Below are positions 16,129 through 23,668 of a DNA stretch of 33,192 bases, piece after piece; the stretch's first letter is position 1; the number at the start of each line of letters is the position of its first letter. Made by a program: the position numbers and the translations under genes. This DNA is from Prevotella sp. (GTDB lineage: Bacteria; Bacteroidota; Bacteroidia; Bacteroidales; Bacteroidaceae), in contig JAFUZD010000111.1 of NCBI GenBank assembly GCA_017476785.1, forward strand, positions 1 to 33,192, read 5' to 3'. The notes beneath the pieces are model-generated. The model saw only the letters and a program-made list of their open reading frames with translations. It did not search any database and was not told where the DNA came from.

Positions 16129-17403
16129 TTAGAAAGCATATTGCAGCATCACCATAGCCGTGTGGGTAGAGATGCCAAGGTCGTCGAGATCACGGTCGAG
16201 CTGCGTGTCGTGACCCGTGCGGCCAATGTACTGATACATTGCCGACAGCTTGATGTTGGTCTTCGGCACAAAGTAGTTGACCACGGCAGCCGGCATATTG
16301 AGGAATCCGTCTTTCGACGAGCCGTTGCGGTCCATCAGGTCGTAGCGTGCACCAATCTGCCACTGCGGTGCAACGAAATAGCCCACTTGGGCGTAGCCAC
16401 CCCAATAGTTGTACGACTCGTCAATCTTCTGTCGCTTGGTAAAGCCCACGTTCATATAGTAGGCCTCGGCAGCCACGTACCATTTGTTCTTGAGCATAGC
16501 AAACTCGAAGCCTGCACGGAAGTCGTTGGTCGACTCGTTTTCCGATTCCACGTTGTAGTTGACGCTGACGCCAAAGAGCATCTTGTCGATGTGCTGCATC
16601 TTCGGGTTGCCCTGTGTCATCGGCATTGCCCCCTTAGGCTGGTAGGTGAAGCGGCCGGCATAGAGCAGCGAGGGGATGTGCTTGTCGTCGCTCAGTGTCT
16701 TGGTGGCACTGTTGACAGCCGAGCCGGTTCCGTTGAAGATACCGATTTCGTAGCCGAACTTGTTTTTCAGCATACCGTGCATCTCGACGCCGAGGTCAAA
16801 GCCCGTTCCGATGTTGGGTGTAACGGCGTTGAGCGAGTGGGGCATAATGGCAACGGCAGTCAGCGATGTGGGCAGCGAGGGAAACAGCGTTTCGCCCAGT
16901 GTGGTCAGGTATGCGTGGGTGTAGGGCGTCTTGAACTTACCGGCGCGGAAGCGGACCTCGGGGCTCACTGCATAGTCAATCCACGCCTGCTGCAGCACGT
17001 TGCCGCCAGATGCGGCAGCATTGATGCTCACGTTGTAGTCAATCTTCCCGAAAGCCTTTCCCGTAAAGCCAATGATGGCGTAGGGCATTGCAAAGCCGGA
17101 GTTGGCTACGTTGTCCTGATTATAGGCCTTATCCAAGCCCTCGTCGTCATAGTAGCGGAAGTTGAACGTGCTCTGGATGTACATATAGGGCTTGAAGACA
17201 AAGTCACCGTCCTTTGACTGCAGGGTGAAGCCGCGGTCGTCGGCAATGGGGACGACGCCATTGTCCATATTCATACGTGTCAGTTCGTCTTGCTCGACGG
17301 GTGAGCCGTTGGCTTCGTCGTCGGTCGTCGTGTCGGCATAGGCTCCGAGCGACATCATTGCTGCGCACAGCAGTGCGAGTGTTTTCTCTGAAAAGATTTT
17401 CAT
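16129..17403 (-). CDS. OprO/OprP-like outer-membrane porin
   Basis: A 424-residue outer-membrane beta-barrel protein of the phosphate-selective porin O/P type. A signal peptide of about 24 residues ends AYADT. The rest alternates aromatic beta strands (FVFKPYMYIQSTFNFRYYDD, IDYNVSINAAASGG, VRFRAGKFKTPYTH, WQIGARYDLMDRNG) and ends with LQYAF, the terminal aromatic signal for barrel assembly. Substrate specificity cannot be read from the sequence. It lies 36 bp after the di-haem gene and 22 bp before the cytochrome gene, so it is part of the operon. Confidence 0.88.
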   Translation of the reverse strand: MKIFSEKTLALLCAAMMSLGAYADTTTDDEANGSPVEQDELTRMNMDNGVVPIADDRGFTLQSKDGDFVFKPYMYIQSTFNFRYYDDEGLDKAYNQDNVANSGFAMPYAIIGFTGKAFGKIDYNVSINAAASGGNVLQQAWIDYAVSPEVRFRAGKFKTPYTHAYLTTLGETLFPSLPTSLTAVAIMPHSLNAVTPNIGTGFDLGVEMHGMLKNKFGYEIGIFNGTGSAVNSATKTLSDDKHIPSLLYAGRFTYQPKGAMPMTQGNPKMQHIDKMLFGVSVNYNVESENESTNDFRAGFEFAMLKNKWYVAAEAYYMNVGFTKRQKIDESYNYWGGYAQVGYFVAPQWQIGARYDLMDRNGSSKDGFLNMPAAVVNYFVPKTNIKLSAMYQYIGRTGHDTQLDRDLDDLGISTHTAMVMLQYAF

Positions 17404-17439
17404 TGTTATGTTTTGTTTTTCGTTTTTATTCGATTCGTT

Positions 17440-18894
17440 TTATAGTGACCACAGGAACTGAATCAGCTGATTGCGCTCCTGCTTTGACATATTGCGGAAA
17501 ACGTTCTTCGACGCTTCGCCCTCGCCGCCGTGCCACATAATGGCCTCGACGAAGTTGCGGGCTCGCCCGTCGTGCAGGAAATAGGTATGGCCGTTCACCT
17601 TCTTCTGCAGTCCGATGCCCCAGAGTGGGGTGGTGCGCCACTCATTGCCGCGCGCCAGACCGCTGACGAAGTTGTCGTTCAGCCCGACGCCCATAATCTC
17701 TGAGCCCATATCGTGCAGCAGGTAGTCGGAGTAGGGGTGGATGGTCTGTCCGCCCAGCCACGGCAGATTGGTACCTGCCAGCAGTGTCGTTCCGCGTGCT
17801 TTGGTGTGGAGCGTGGTGACGTGGCACAGGTGGCATCCGGCCTGATAGAACAGCTTCTCGCCAGCAATCACGTCGGGGTCGTTGACATTGCGGCGTGCGG
17901 GTACGGCCAGCGACTGCATATAGAGGTCAACATTTTCCATATCGGCTGTCGAAACGTCGAGTTGCGCATACGAGAGTCCCATCATAGAGCCTTCTTCCAT
18001 CTGCATCTGTCCTTCACAGATTTCTTCTGGATAGCGGCTGTTGGTCATACCCATATCGCTGGAGAAACCCAGCTCCACGGTCAGGTCGGCGTGATGTGCC
18101 TTATTGCCCGAGAGGCCCAGCTGTAGCTTGCCGCGTTCGGTAATGTAGTTGCATCGGCCACTGATGCCCCACTCGGGATAGTTGCTCTGGCGGGCCAGTG
18201 CCTCAATCTCGTTGGGGTCGAGTGCCATCATCTGTCCCATACCTACGTGGCGCAGCGGAACACGTACGGTGCAGAACAGGTCTTCGGGGTCAATCTCGTC
18301 GGCATACCATTCCGTAACCGTCCATTTAGGTACGCAGAGCGTGTACTTCTCTCCGTCGGGGAACGCATAGGTGGCAGAGTCGATCTTTACTTTCAGTTTG
18401 CCCTCGGGGCGTACTCCATAGATGGCTTGGTCGTGGATGACGCGGCCGTAGTTGGGGATGAAAGTACCGTTCTTGCGGGTAATGTAAATCAGTGACGAAG
18501 TGAAACCGTAAGGTCCCGAGCCGTCGTCGCTCTCATTCTTGAAGTTGGTCCAGTAGGTGGGCTCCGTACGTCCGGCATTGCGGTGGCAGCTGCCGCACGA
18601 ATAGCCGGCGTAGACCGGGCCGAGTCCGCCTCCCACGCCGTTCTCGTTCGAGCTCTTTACGTTGTCGTACAGGCGGTCGCCGGTATTGAAGCGTGCATTG
18701 TATTCTCCCGACAGCCAGCGCGCTCCTTGGTCGTAAGCCACGGACGAGTTGTAGAAGCCTGTGGCAGTCCCGGCAGAGAGTGCGTAGCCCGATGGGATGT
18801 TGATGTCGTCCACGTCCAATTGGTCATCGTCACTGCACGCTGCCATTGTGAAGAATCCTGCTGCAAATAGTGTGTATTTCAGGAGTTTATTCAT
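17440..18894 (-). CDS. di-haem oxidoreductase lipoprotein (DHOR family)
   Basis: A 484-residue lipoprotein with two covalent haem c motifs, CGSCH (100-104) and CHLCH (354-358), the layout of the DHOR family (once annotated as thiol oxidoreductase, COG3488). Further conserved segments are LGPVYAGYSCGSCHRNAGR and YFLHDGRARNFVEAIMWHGG near the C-terminus. The lipobox MAAC gives lipidated Cys20, followed by SDDD. This matches the surface-export signal described for Bacteroides lipoproteins, so it may face the cell exterior. The reaction is unproven; peroxide reduction or electron transfer linked to metal uptake are options. DHOR genes often neighbour imelysin genes, as here. Confidence 0.9.
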   Translation of the reverse strand: MNKLLKYTLFAAGFFTMAACSDDDQLDVDDINIPSGYALSAGTATGFYNSSVAYDQGARWLSGEYNARFNTGDRLYDNVKSSNENGVGGGLGPVYAGYSCGSCHRNAGRTEPTYWTNFKNESDDGSGPYGFTSSLIYITRKNGTFIPNYGRVIHDQAIYGVRPEGKLKVKIDSATYAFPDGEKYTLCVPKWTVTEWYADEIDPEDLFCTVRVPLRHVGMGQMMALDPNEIEALARQSNYPEWGISGRCNYITERGKLQLGLSGNKAHHADLTVELGFSSDMGMTNSRYPEEICEGQMQMEEGSMMGLSYAQLDVSTADMENVDLYMQSLAVPARRNVNDPDVIAGEKLFYQAGCHLCHVTTLHTKARGTTLLAGTNLPWLGGQTIHPYSDYLLHDMGSEIMGVGLNDNFVSGLARGNEWRTTPLWGIGLQKKVNGHTYFLHDGRARNFVEAIMWHGGEGEASKNVFRNMSKQERNQLIQFLWSL

Positions 18895-18940
18895 TCTTTC
18901 CGTGTGTTATTTTTATGTTCCTTCTCTTTTTACCACAATA

Positions 18941-18971
18941 GCGAAGACAGAATGAAGCATTCCGTCTCCGC
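18941..18971 (-). promoter_or_regulatory. intercistronic RNA hairpin between imelysin and di-haem genes
   Basis: On the - strand transcript, two 13-nt arms (18971-18959 and 18953-18941) pair fully, including two G-U pairs, around a 5-nt loop. On the + strand the same two positions would be A-C mismatches, so the structure belongs to the operon mRNA. No U-run follows, so it suits mRNA stabilisation, processing or partial attenuation better than full termination. Confidence 0.6.
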
Positions 18972-19002
18972 TTTGTGTTAAGAGTAAATAGAAGTCCTTA
19001 CC

Positions 19003-20175
19003 TTATTTTACTTTGCGGGGCTGACCGTCTTTGAAGATGAAGAACTCCAGCGTGTGGAAGCCGCGGAGGCTCTGTGCATCCTCAATGTCTTGGTCGCTGT
19101 CGCCCTCTTTCCAAGTCAGTTCGCTGAAGTCACCGCTCTTGAGAATCTGGGCAATCTGTGCCTGATCCAGAGGCCAGCTATCCATATTCGGGTCAAGACC
19201 CAACTCGTCTACCGGACCAAACAGGAAGGCCTCGCTCGACTCCCACGGCTGACGTGCAGCCAGCCAAGCATTGGCACAAGCCGTGAATGCAGCATCGGAA
19301 GGATTAGCCTTGAATGCATTGACAGCAACGTCGAGTGCAGCATTGCGCTCAGCAAGCAGCTTGTAGGTGGGCAGCACCACAGCATCAACGTACTGGGTAA
19401 CCACGGGCGAAAGCGTTGCTTCGTCAATGTCGCTGAATGCAGGCTTCAGCTCGTTCTCAATGAAATCGCCCAGATCAGCGCAGGCATCCATTGCGGCAAC
19501 GGTAGCTGAGGTATTGATGTTGTTGCGGAACGGCTGCTGGATGGCCCAGATGGCATCGGCAGCTGCCTTAATCTTGGCCTTAGCAGTAGCGTCGAGCTCG
19601 GGATTCACCTTTGCCAATACGGCAGACAGCGAGTTGGCGTCAACAACGTCGTAGTTGCTCTTGTCCTCGTCATAGATGTTGCCATAGTACGAGTTGCGAA
19701 TAGAATAGATGTTGTTGCGATAGTCTTCGCGCGAATGCCAGCTGTACCACGACTCTACGGCATAGAGGGCTTCGGTGGTCTTACCGTCAACATACAGGCG
19801 GTAGGGCTCGCCAATCTTCTGGTCGCCTACTTCGCCAGCGATATCAATACATCCGTCGAGAATCTGCTCCACGCACGAAAGTGCTGAGGGATATTCGTCG
19901 CTGTTGTGTGTCTTGAAAAGGGTTGCATAGCCACCCGTCCAAGCGTCGTAGAGCGACTGGGCATCCTGCTTCAGCAGGTTCGATACCACGGCCATATAGT
20001 TGCCCCACTGTGCAGCATACGTATCGTTGTAATCAAGGTCAGCAGCCTTCTCGGGGTCAATCGTGTCAACTCCCCCTGCAGGCTTCTCGTTCTCGTCGTC
20101 GCCGCAGGCTGCCACTCCAAATGAGAGTGTGCAAGCAGCAGCAAATAGCATAGCGTACTTAAAAATCTTCTTCAT
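19003..20175 (-). CDS. imelysin-family lipoprotein (putative iron uptake)
   Basis: A 390-residue imelysin-like (M75 family) lipoprotein with lipobox VAAC, lipidated Cys24, and acidic residues GDDE right after it. The helical body contains WLAARQPWESSEAFLFGPVD and SWPLDQAQI, and the signature GxHxxE is at residues 372-377 (GFHTLE), a probable metal site. Structures of imelysin-like proteins from gut Bacteroides have been linked to iron uptake; peptidase activity is doubtful. It lies 48 bp after the first porin gene and is followed by the di-haem gene, a pairing also seen in other phyla. Iron handling is the best-supported role, though not proven here. Confidence 0.92.
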   Translation of the reverse strand: MKKIFKYAMLFAAACTLSFGVAACGDDENEKPAGGVDTIDPEKAADLDYNDTYAAQWGNYMAVVSNLLKQDAQSLYDAWTGGYATLFKTHNSDEYPSALSCVEQILDGCIDIAGEVGDQKIGEPYRLYVDGKTTEALYAVESWYSWHSREDYRNNIYSIRNSYYGNIYDEDKSNYDVVDANSLSAVLAKVNPELDATAKAKIKAAADAIWAIQQPFRNNINTSATVAAMDACADLGDFIENELKPAFSDIDEATLSPVVTQYVDAVVLPTYKLLAERNAALDVAVNAFKANPSDAAFTACANAWLAARQPWESSEAFLFGPVDELGLDPNMDSWPLDQAQIAQILKSGDFSELTWKEGDSDQDIEDAQSLRGFHTLEFFIFKDGQPRKVK

Positions 20176-20223
20176 TTTTTTCTTTACTTTTATGTTTAAC
20201 TTATTTTTATTGATTTCTGTTTC

Positions 20224-21606
20224 CTATTTCTTGGCGAACCAGAGCTGGTAAGCTACTCCGATACGGAATTCGTTCTCGCTGTTATAGTCGCTGGTGCCAA
20301 AGATTTTGTTCGTTCCTATCTGTCGGGTAGTGAAGTCGGCTTTGACAACCAATGCGGGAATCGGTCGCCAGTTCAGTCCGAAGCTCCACATACTGACTTG
20401 ACAGCGCTTGTCAGCCACCAGTCCGGTCTCGCATTCCTCTTGCGGGTTGTAGTAGTTGTAATGAGCAAAAGGATAGACTACCGGGAATCCTTTGACGCTT
20501 GGGAAGAAGGCTTTCAGGTTGACTCCTGCCTCAACGCTCCAGTCAACGGCGCGCTTGGCTACCGGCCCCATACGGCTGTAAGGGGACTTGCTGGAGTAGC
20601 GGCGGTTGGCTGCCGTGATGCCTACTGTCTCGCTGATGTTGCCAGAGAAGTAGTTGGCGCGGGCTGTCACATACTTGTTGATGTATTGTGCGTCGAACGA
20701 GTAGAGCAATACATTGATTTTGCCCAGTTCGCTGTAAGTCATCAGTTTGTCGGCATTCTTTCCGGCATTAGGGTTGTAGAGCAGTGAGGCACCGACGCGC
20801 AGTCCCGGTACACCCGTCCAGTTCAGACGGACGGTATAGGCGGGAGCGGAGAAGTTGTCGGTCTCCAGAAATCCCTGCTTGCCCTTCTTTATCCAGTGGT
20901 ACACATCGAATCCGTTGGGATTCAGACCCGAGGTAATCATTGCCTCATAGTCGAATGAAGCCAGCCCGCTTCCGAATTCGCCAAAGAACTCAATACCCGT
21001 TTCGTGCCACGTAGAGGCCATCAGCGTGGTGGCACCCTCGGGGCGGGCTGCAGTAAAGAAGTTGAGTGGCTCGTGATGCGAGTTGGTCAGTCCAACGGGG
21101 ATAATCATATGGCCTACGCGGACGTTGAACTCCGGGATAATCAGGCGTGTAATGTGGAACTGCTCCAGTGCCACTTCGCCGCCTTTCTCCACCTCAGTCT
21201 CGTATTCGCCGTTTTCGCTTCCTGACTGTGACTCAATCTCGTAGGTCGTTCCCGTACCGCCAGACTCAAATTCAATCTCTGCACCGAGAATCCATTTCGG
21301 TGTAATCTTGTATTCGCCTTCGAGGATAAAGCGCGGTATGGATATCTCGTTATGGTTTCTCTTTGTGTTTCCTGCGCTGGCACCGTAGAAACGGTTCAGT
21401 CCGTAGTCCTTAAACGTAGCCAGCATCTCACCATAGCTGCCGATACGCCATTTGGAATATCCGTCAGCGGGAGCAGGTGCCTCGGCCTGTACGTCCTCTG
21501 TGCCGGTCGTACCGGCAGACAGGTTATTGTCGTCGGGCTCAGCTGCCAGCGCGATGCTCGTGCTCAGCAGAAGTCCCGTAGCTATCAGTGATAAAGTCTT
21601 ATTCAT
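20224..21606 (-). CDS. outer-membrane porin-like beta-barrel protein
   Basis: A 460-residue outer-membrane protein and first gene of the redox operon. I chose ATG 21606 because it gives a clean signal peptide ending ALAAEP; the in-frame ATG further upstream (21645) lies in the promoter. The barrel has alternating strands such as WRIGSYGEMLATFKDYG, KWILGAEIEFESGG, FNVRVGHMIIPVGLTNSHHE and LVVKADFTTRQIG, and ends YQLWFAKK. Gly, Glu and Thr-rich loops follow residue 110. It is similar in style to porins of Bacteroidetes but the substrate is unknown. A promoter and a perfect palindrome lie immediately upstream. Confidence 0.85.
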   Translation of the reverse strand: MNKTLSLIATGLLLSTSIALAAEPDDNNLSAGTTGTEDVQAEAPAPADGYSKWRIGSYGEMLATFKDYGLNRFYGASAGNTKRNHNEISIPRFILEGEYKITPKWILGAEIEFESGGTGTTYEIESQSGSENGEYETEVEKGGEVALEQFHITRLIIPEFNVRVGHMIIPVGLTNSHHEPLNFFTAARPEGATTLMASTWHETGIEFFGEFGSGLASFDYEAMITSGLNPNGFDVYHWIKKGKQGFLETDNFSAPAYTVRLNWTGVPGLRVGASLLYNPNAGKNADKLMTYSELGKINVLLYSFDAQYINKYVTARANYFSGNISETVGITAANRRYSSKSPYSRMGPVAKRAVDWSVEAGVNLKAFFPSVKGFPVVYPFAHYNYYNPQEECETGLVADKRCQVSMWSFGLNWRPIPALVVKADFTTRQIGTNKIFGTSDYNSENEFRIGVAYQLWFAKK

Positions 21607-21613
21607 ATATCTT

Positions 21614-21629
21614 CTAAATACGTATTTAG
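21614..21629. promoter_or_regulatory. perfect 16-bp palindrome, candidate operator
   Basis: CTAAATACGTATTTAG is perfectly self-complementary. It sits between the operon -7 element (21650-21643) and the porin ATG (21606), 7 bp upstream of the ATG. A dimeric regulator bound here would block early transcription. The neighbouring LuxR-type genes are obvious candidates, but no binding is shown. Confidence 0.6.
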
Positions 21630-21642
21630 TTCTTTTCCGCTG

Positions 21643-21673
21643 CAAAGGTATTGCGTTTAGTAGTATCTCACAA
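21643..21673 (-). promoter_or_regulatory. promoter of the porin-imelysin-cytochrome operon
   Basis: On the - strand, TTG (21673-21671) and TACCTTTG (21650-21643) are 20 bp apart, a good Bacteroidetes promoter. The predicted leader is about 30 nt. Confidence 0.75.
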
Positions 21674-21704
21674 TACCTAAAAATTATGAAATTAGTGAAA
21701 AATA

Positions 21705-21735
21705 TTGCTTGTTTCGTTTAAAATAACTACTTTTG
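21705..21735 (+). promoter_or_regulatory. promoter of the di-iron LuxR regulator gene
   Basis: TTG (21705-21707) and TACTTTTG (21728-21735) are 20 bp apart. The start codon follows 44 bp later. This promoter and that of the divergent operon lie within about 90 bp, so one regulator could control both. Confidence 0.7.
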
Positions 21736-21779
21736 CATTTGGTTATATATATTAATAAGGTATATAAAGGCATTGAGTT

Positions 21780-22739
21780 ATGAAACATCAGAAAATGTAT
21801 GAAGCGGACGACAAGATGATTTCGCTCATCAAAGATGACTATAGTCTGCTGCAGTCGTTGGGTTCCTTCGGCATCAATCTCGGCTTCGGCGACAAGACCG
21901 TGCGCGAGACGTGCGAGGACAACAACGTCGATACGCATACGTTTTTGGCCGTGGTCAACTTTACCATCAACGGCTATACGGTATTCGAAGATGACGATGA
22001 GCTGTCGGTGCCCACGTTGCTGCACTATCTGCGCGCCAGCCACGAATACTATCTCGACTTCCAACTGCCCTTTATCCGCCGCGAGTTGCAGGAGTCTATT
22101 GACGATACTGACAGCCTCGGCATCCTCATAATGAAGTTCTATGACGAATATGCACAGGAGATTCGTCGCCATATGAAATATGAGGAGAAGACGCTCTTCC
22201 CCTATGTAGAGGCACTGCTCGACGGGCAGGCACAGGGCGACTATAACATCGAGACTTTCTCTAAGCATCACGGCCAGACGGACAAGAAGCTGCGCGAGCT
22301 GAAGCTGATGATTATCAAGTATCTGCCTGCCGACTCGCACCGCAACAACAAGCTGACGGCTACGCTCTACGACATCTACAACAATGAGGAGTGGCTGCGC
22401 CAGCACGCCTTAGTGGAGGACAAAATCTTTGTGCCGGCCATCCGACGGCTGGAGCGCGTGCAGAAGCAGAGCGACGTGACGAAGAATATATCGACAATGG
22501 TGTTCAAGAACGGCAGCGACAGCAGCGAGATGCTGTCCGACCGTGAGCGCGATGTCATCATCAGTGTGGTACAGGGGATGTCGAATAAGGAGATTGCCGA
22601 CCATCTCTGCATCTCCATCAACACCGTCATCACCCACCGCCGCAACATCGCCCGTAAGCTGCAGATCCATTCTCCTGCCGGCCTCACTATCTATGCCATC
22701 GTCAACGGCCTCGTGGACATATCGGCTGTGAAGCTGTAG
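21780..22739 (+). CDS. RIC/YtfE-like haemerythrin domain fused to a LuxR DNA-binding domain
   Basis: A 319-residue cytoplasmic protein with three parts. Residues 5-60 resemble the ScdA/YtfE N-terminal domain (SLGSFGINLGFGDKTVRE), but the Cys pair usual there is absent. Residues 75-230 form a haemerythrin-like four-helix bundle. Its ligands His88, His131, Glu135, His163 or His164, His209 and Glu213 have nearly the spacing of the E. coli YtfE di-iron ligands (84, 129, 133, 160, 204, 208). Residues 250-319 are a LuxR/GerE helix-turn-helix: LSDRERDVIISVVQGMSNKE, then SINTVITHRRNIARKL. A di-iron centre tied to DNA binding suggests a sensor of O2, NO or iron. It is divergent from the imelysin/cytochrome operon, its likely target. 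Confidence 0.85.
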   Translation: MKHQKMYEADDKMISLIKDDYSLLQSLGSFGINLGFGDKTVRETCEDNNVDTHTFLAVVNFTINGYTVFEDDDELSVPTLLHYLRASHEYYLDFQLPFIRRELQESIDDTDSLGILIMKFYDEYAQEIRRHMKYEEKTLFPYVEALLDGQAQGDYNIETFSKHHGQTDKKLRELKLMIIKYLPADSHRNNKLTATLYDIYNNEEWLRQHALVEDKIFVPAIRRLERVQKQSDVTKNISTMVFKNGSDSSEMLSDRERDVIISVVQGMSNKEIADHLCISINTVITHRRNIARKLQIHSPAGLTIYAIVNGLVDISAVKL

Positions 22740-22805
22740 GAAATACTTAGGGCATTATTCTTGCGCCGAATCGCGACCTTTCTCATATCATTATATAGAA
22801 CATCA

Positions 22806-22851
22806 AAAGCGGGAAACAGCACCGATACTGTCGGTCTCTGCTTCCCGCTTT
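22806..22851. terminator. bidirectional terminator between convergent genes
   Basis: An inverted repeat with a 10-bp perfect outer stem (AAAGCGGGAA at 22806-22815 with TTCCCGCTTT at 22842-22851) and a partly paired inner stem. It separates the convergent di-iron regulator and the flavin-reductase-like lipoprotein gene. Confidence 0.8.
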
Positions 22852-22869
22852 AAAGATAGGAGCGGCGTG

Positions 22870-23580
22870 TTATTTTATGGCCTTTCCCGATTCCCACGCC
22901 TGTCCCACACTGTCACCTACTACGCGGTAGTTGTGCGTTGACGAATCGTAGATGACGGGCTGCAGTTTGGCCAAATCTACCTTTCCGTCGGTAAGGATGC
23001 GCTGATTGGCACTCATATTCACGATTTCGCCTACTACGCGGGCACCACCGTTCTCATTCTCGTCGAATGTGACTACCCGGCACTCCAGCGTCAATGGATA
23101 TTCGTTGATGATGGGGGCGTCTACGTTCGGGCTCTTAGTGACGGTGAAGCCTGCGCGAGCCACTTTGTCGGGCACGTCGTTGGCAGACACCAGTCCGAAG
23201 TAATCGCTCTGTACTACATTGTCCTTCGAGGCGAAGCTGATGGTGAAAGCCTGCTTCAGCTTGATGTTCGAGGTGGTCTTGTGGGCTGAGAGATTGACGC
23301 AGATGTGGTTCGGACCGCACTGGCCGCCCCACGCTGCCATCATTACGTCGGGATTCTCGTTCTCATCGTAGGTGGCAATCATAATGGCAGGCAGCGGCGT
23401 GATGATGCCCTTAGCACCGAAGTTCTCGCGTCCTTCTACATTCTGAACCTGCTCCTTCTCAGGATTCACGTTTGCTTCTGCGGCAGGTTTCTCACTCTTG
23501 TTTCCGCAAGCGCCCAATACGAGCGCAACAGCCACGGCTGCGCAAGCAAGTCCGAGGCCTCTTTTGTTCATTGTCTTCAT
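22870..23580 (-). CDS. flavin-reductase-like lipoprotein (FMN-binding split barrel)
   Basis: A 236-residue protein. Residues 53-230 match the flavin reductase family common in Bacteroides, with ITPLPAIMIATYDENENPDV, AAWGGQC, NLSAHKTTSNIKL and DYFGLVSANDVPDK, and a family-like ending on LQPVIYDSSTHNYRVVGDSV. Cytosolic relatives start near the barrel. Here an extra N-terminus provides a signal peptide with lipobox LGAC (lipidated Cys25) and a spacer rich in Glu and Ala. It therefore appears exported and membrane-anchored, which is unusual for an NAD(P)H-linked family. It may be a flavin-binding redox protein of the envelope. ATG 23580 or 23571 could be the start. No -7 element is visible in the 88 bp upstream, so it may be read through from the LuxR gene. 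Confidence 0.85.
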   Translation of the reverse strand: MKTMNKRGLGLACAAVAVALVLGACGNKSEKPAAEANVNPEKEQVQNVEGRENFGAKGIITPLPAIMIATYDENENPDVMMAAWGGQCGPNHICVNLSAHKTTSNIKLKQAFTISFASKDNVVQSDYFGLVSANDVPDKVARAGFTVTKSPNVDAPIINEYPLTLECRVVTFDENENGGARVVGEIVNMSANQRILTDGKVDLAKLQPVIYDSSTHNYRVVGDSVGQAWESGKAIK

Positions 23581-23668
23581 AATCTTCTTACTTTATCAGT
23601 CAAGTTATGCTTTATGCTGTCTGTGGGACAATCTCTTTTCCCCGCTATCAGTATAGGCCTTTCTGTGC

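Noticed and set aside
16141-17217. 358-residue open frame on the + strand
   Set aside because: It is antisense to the OprO/P-like porin gene, which has a signal peptide and barrel strands.
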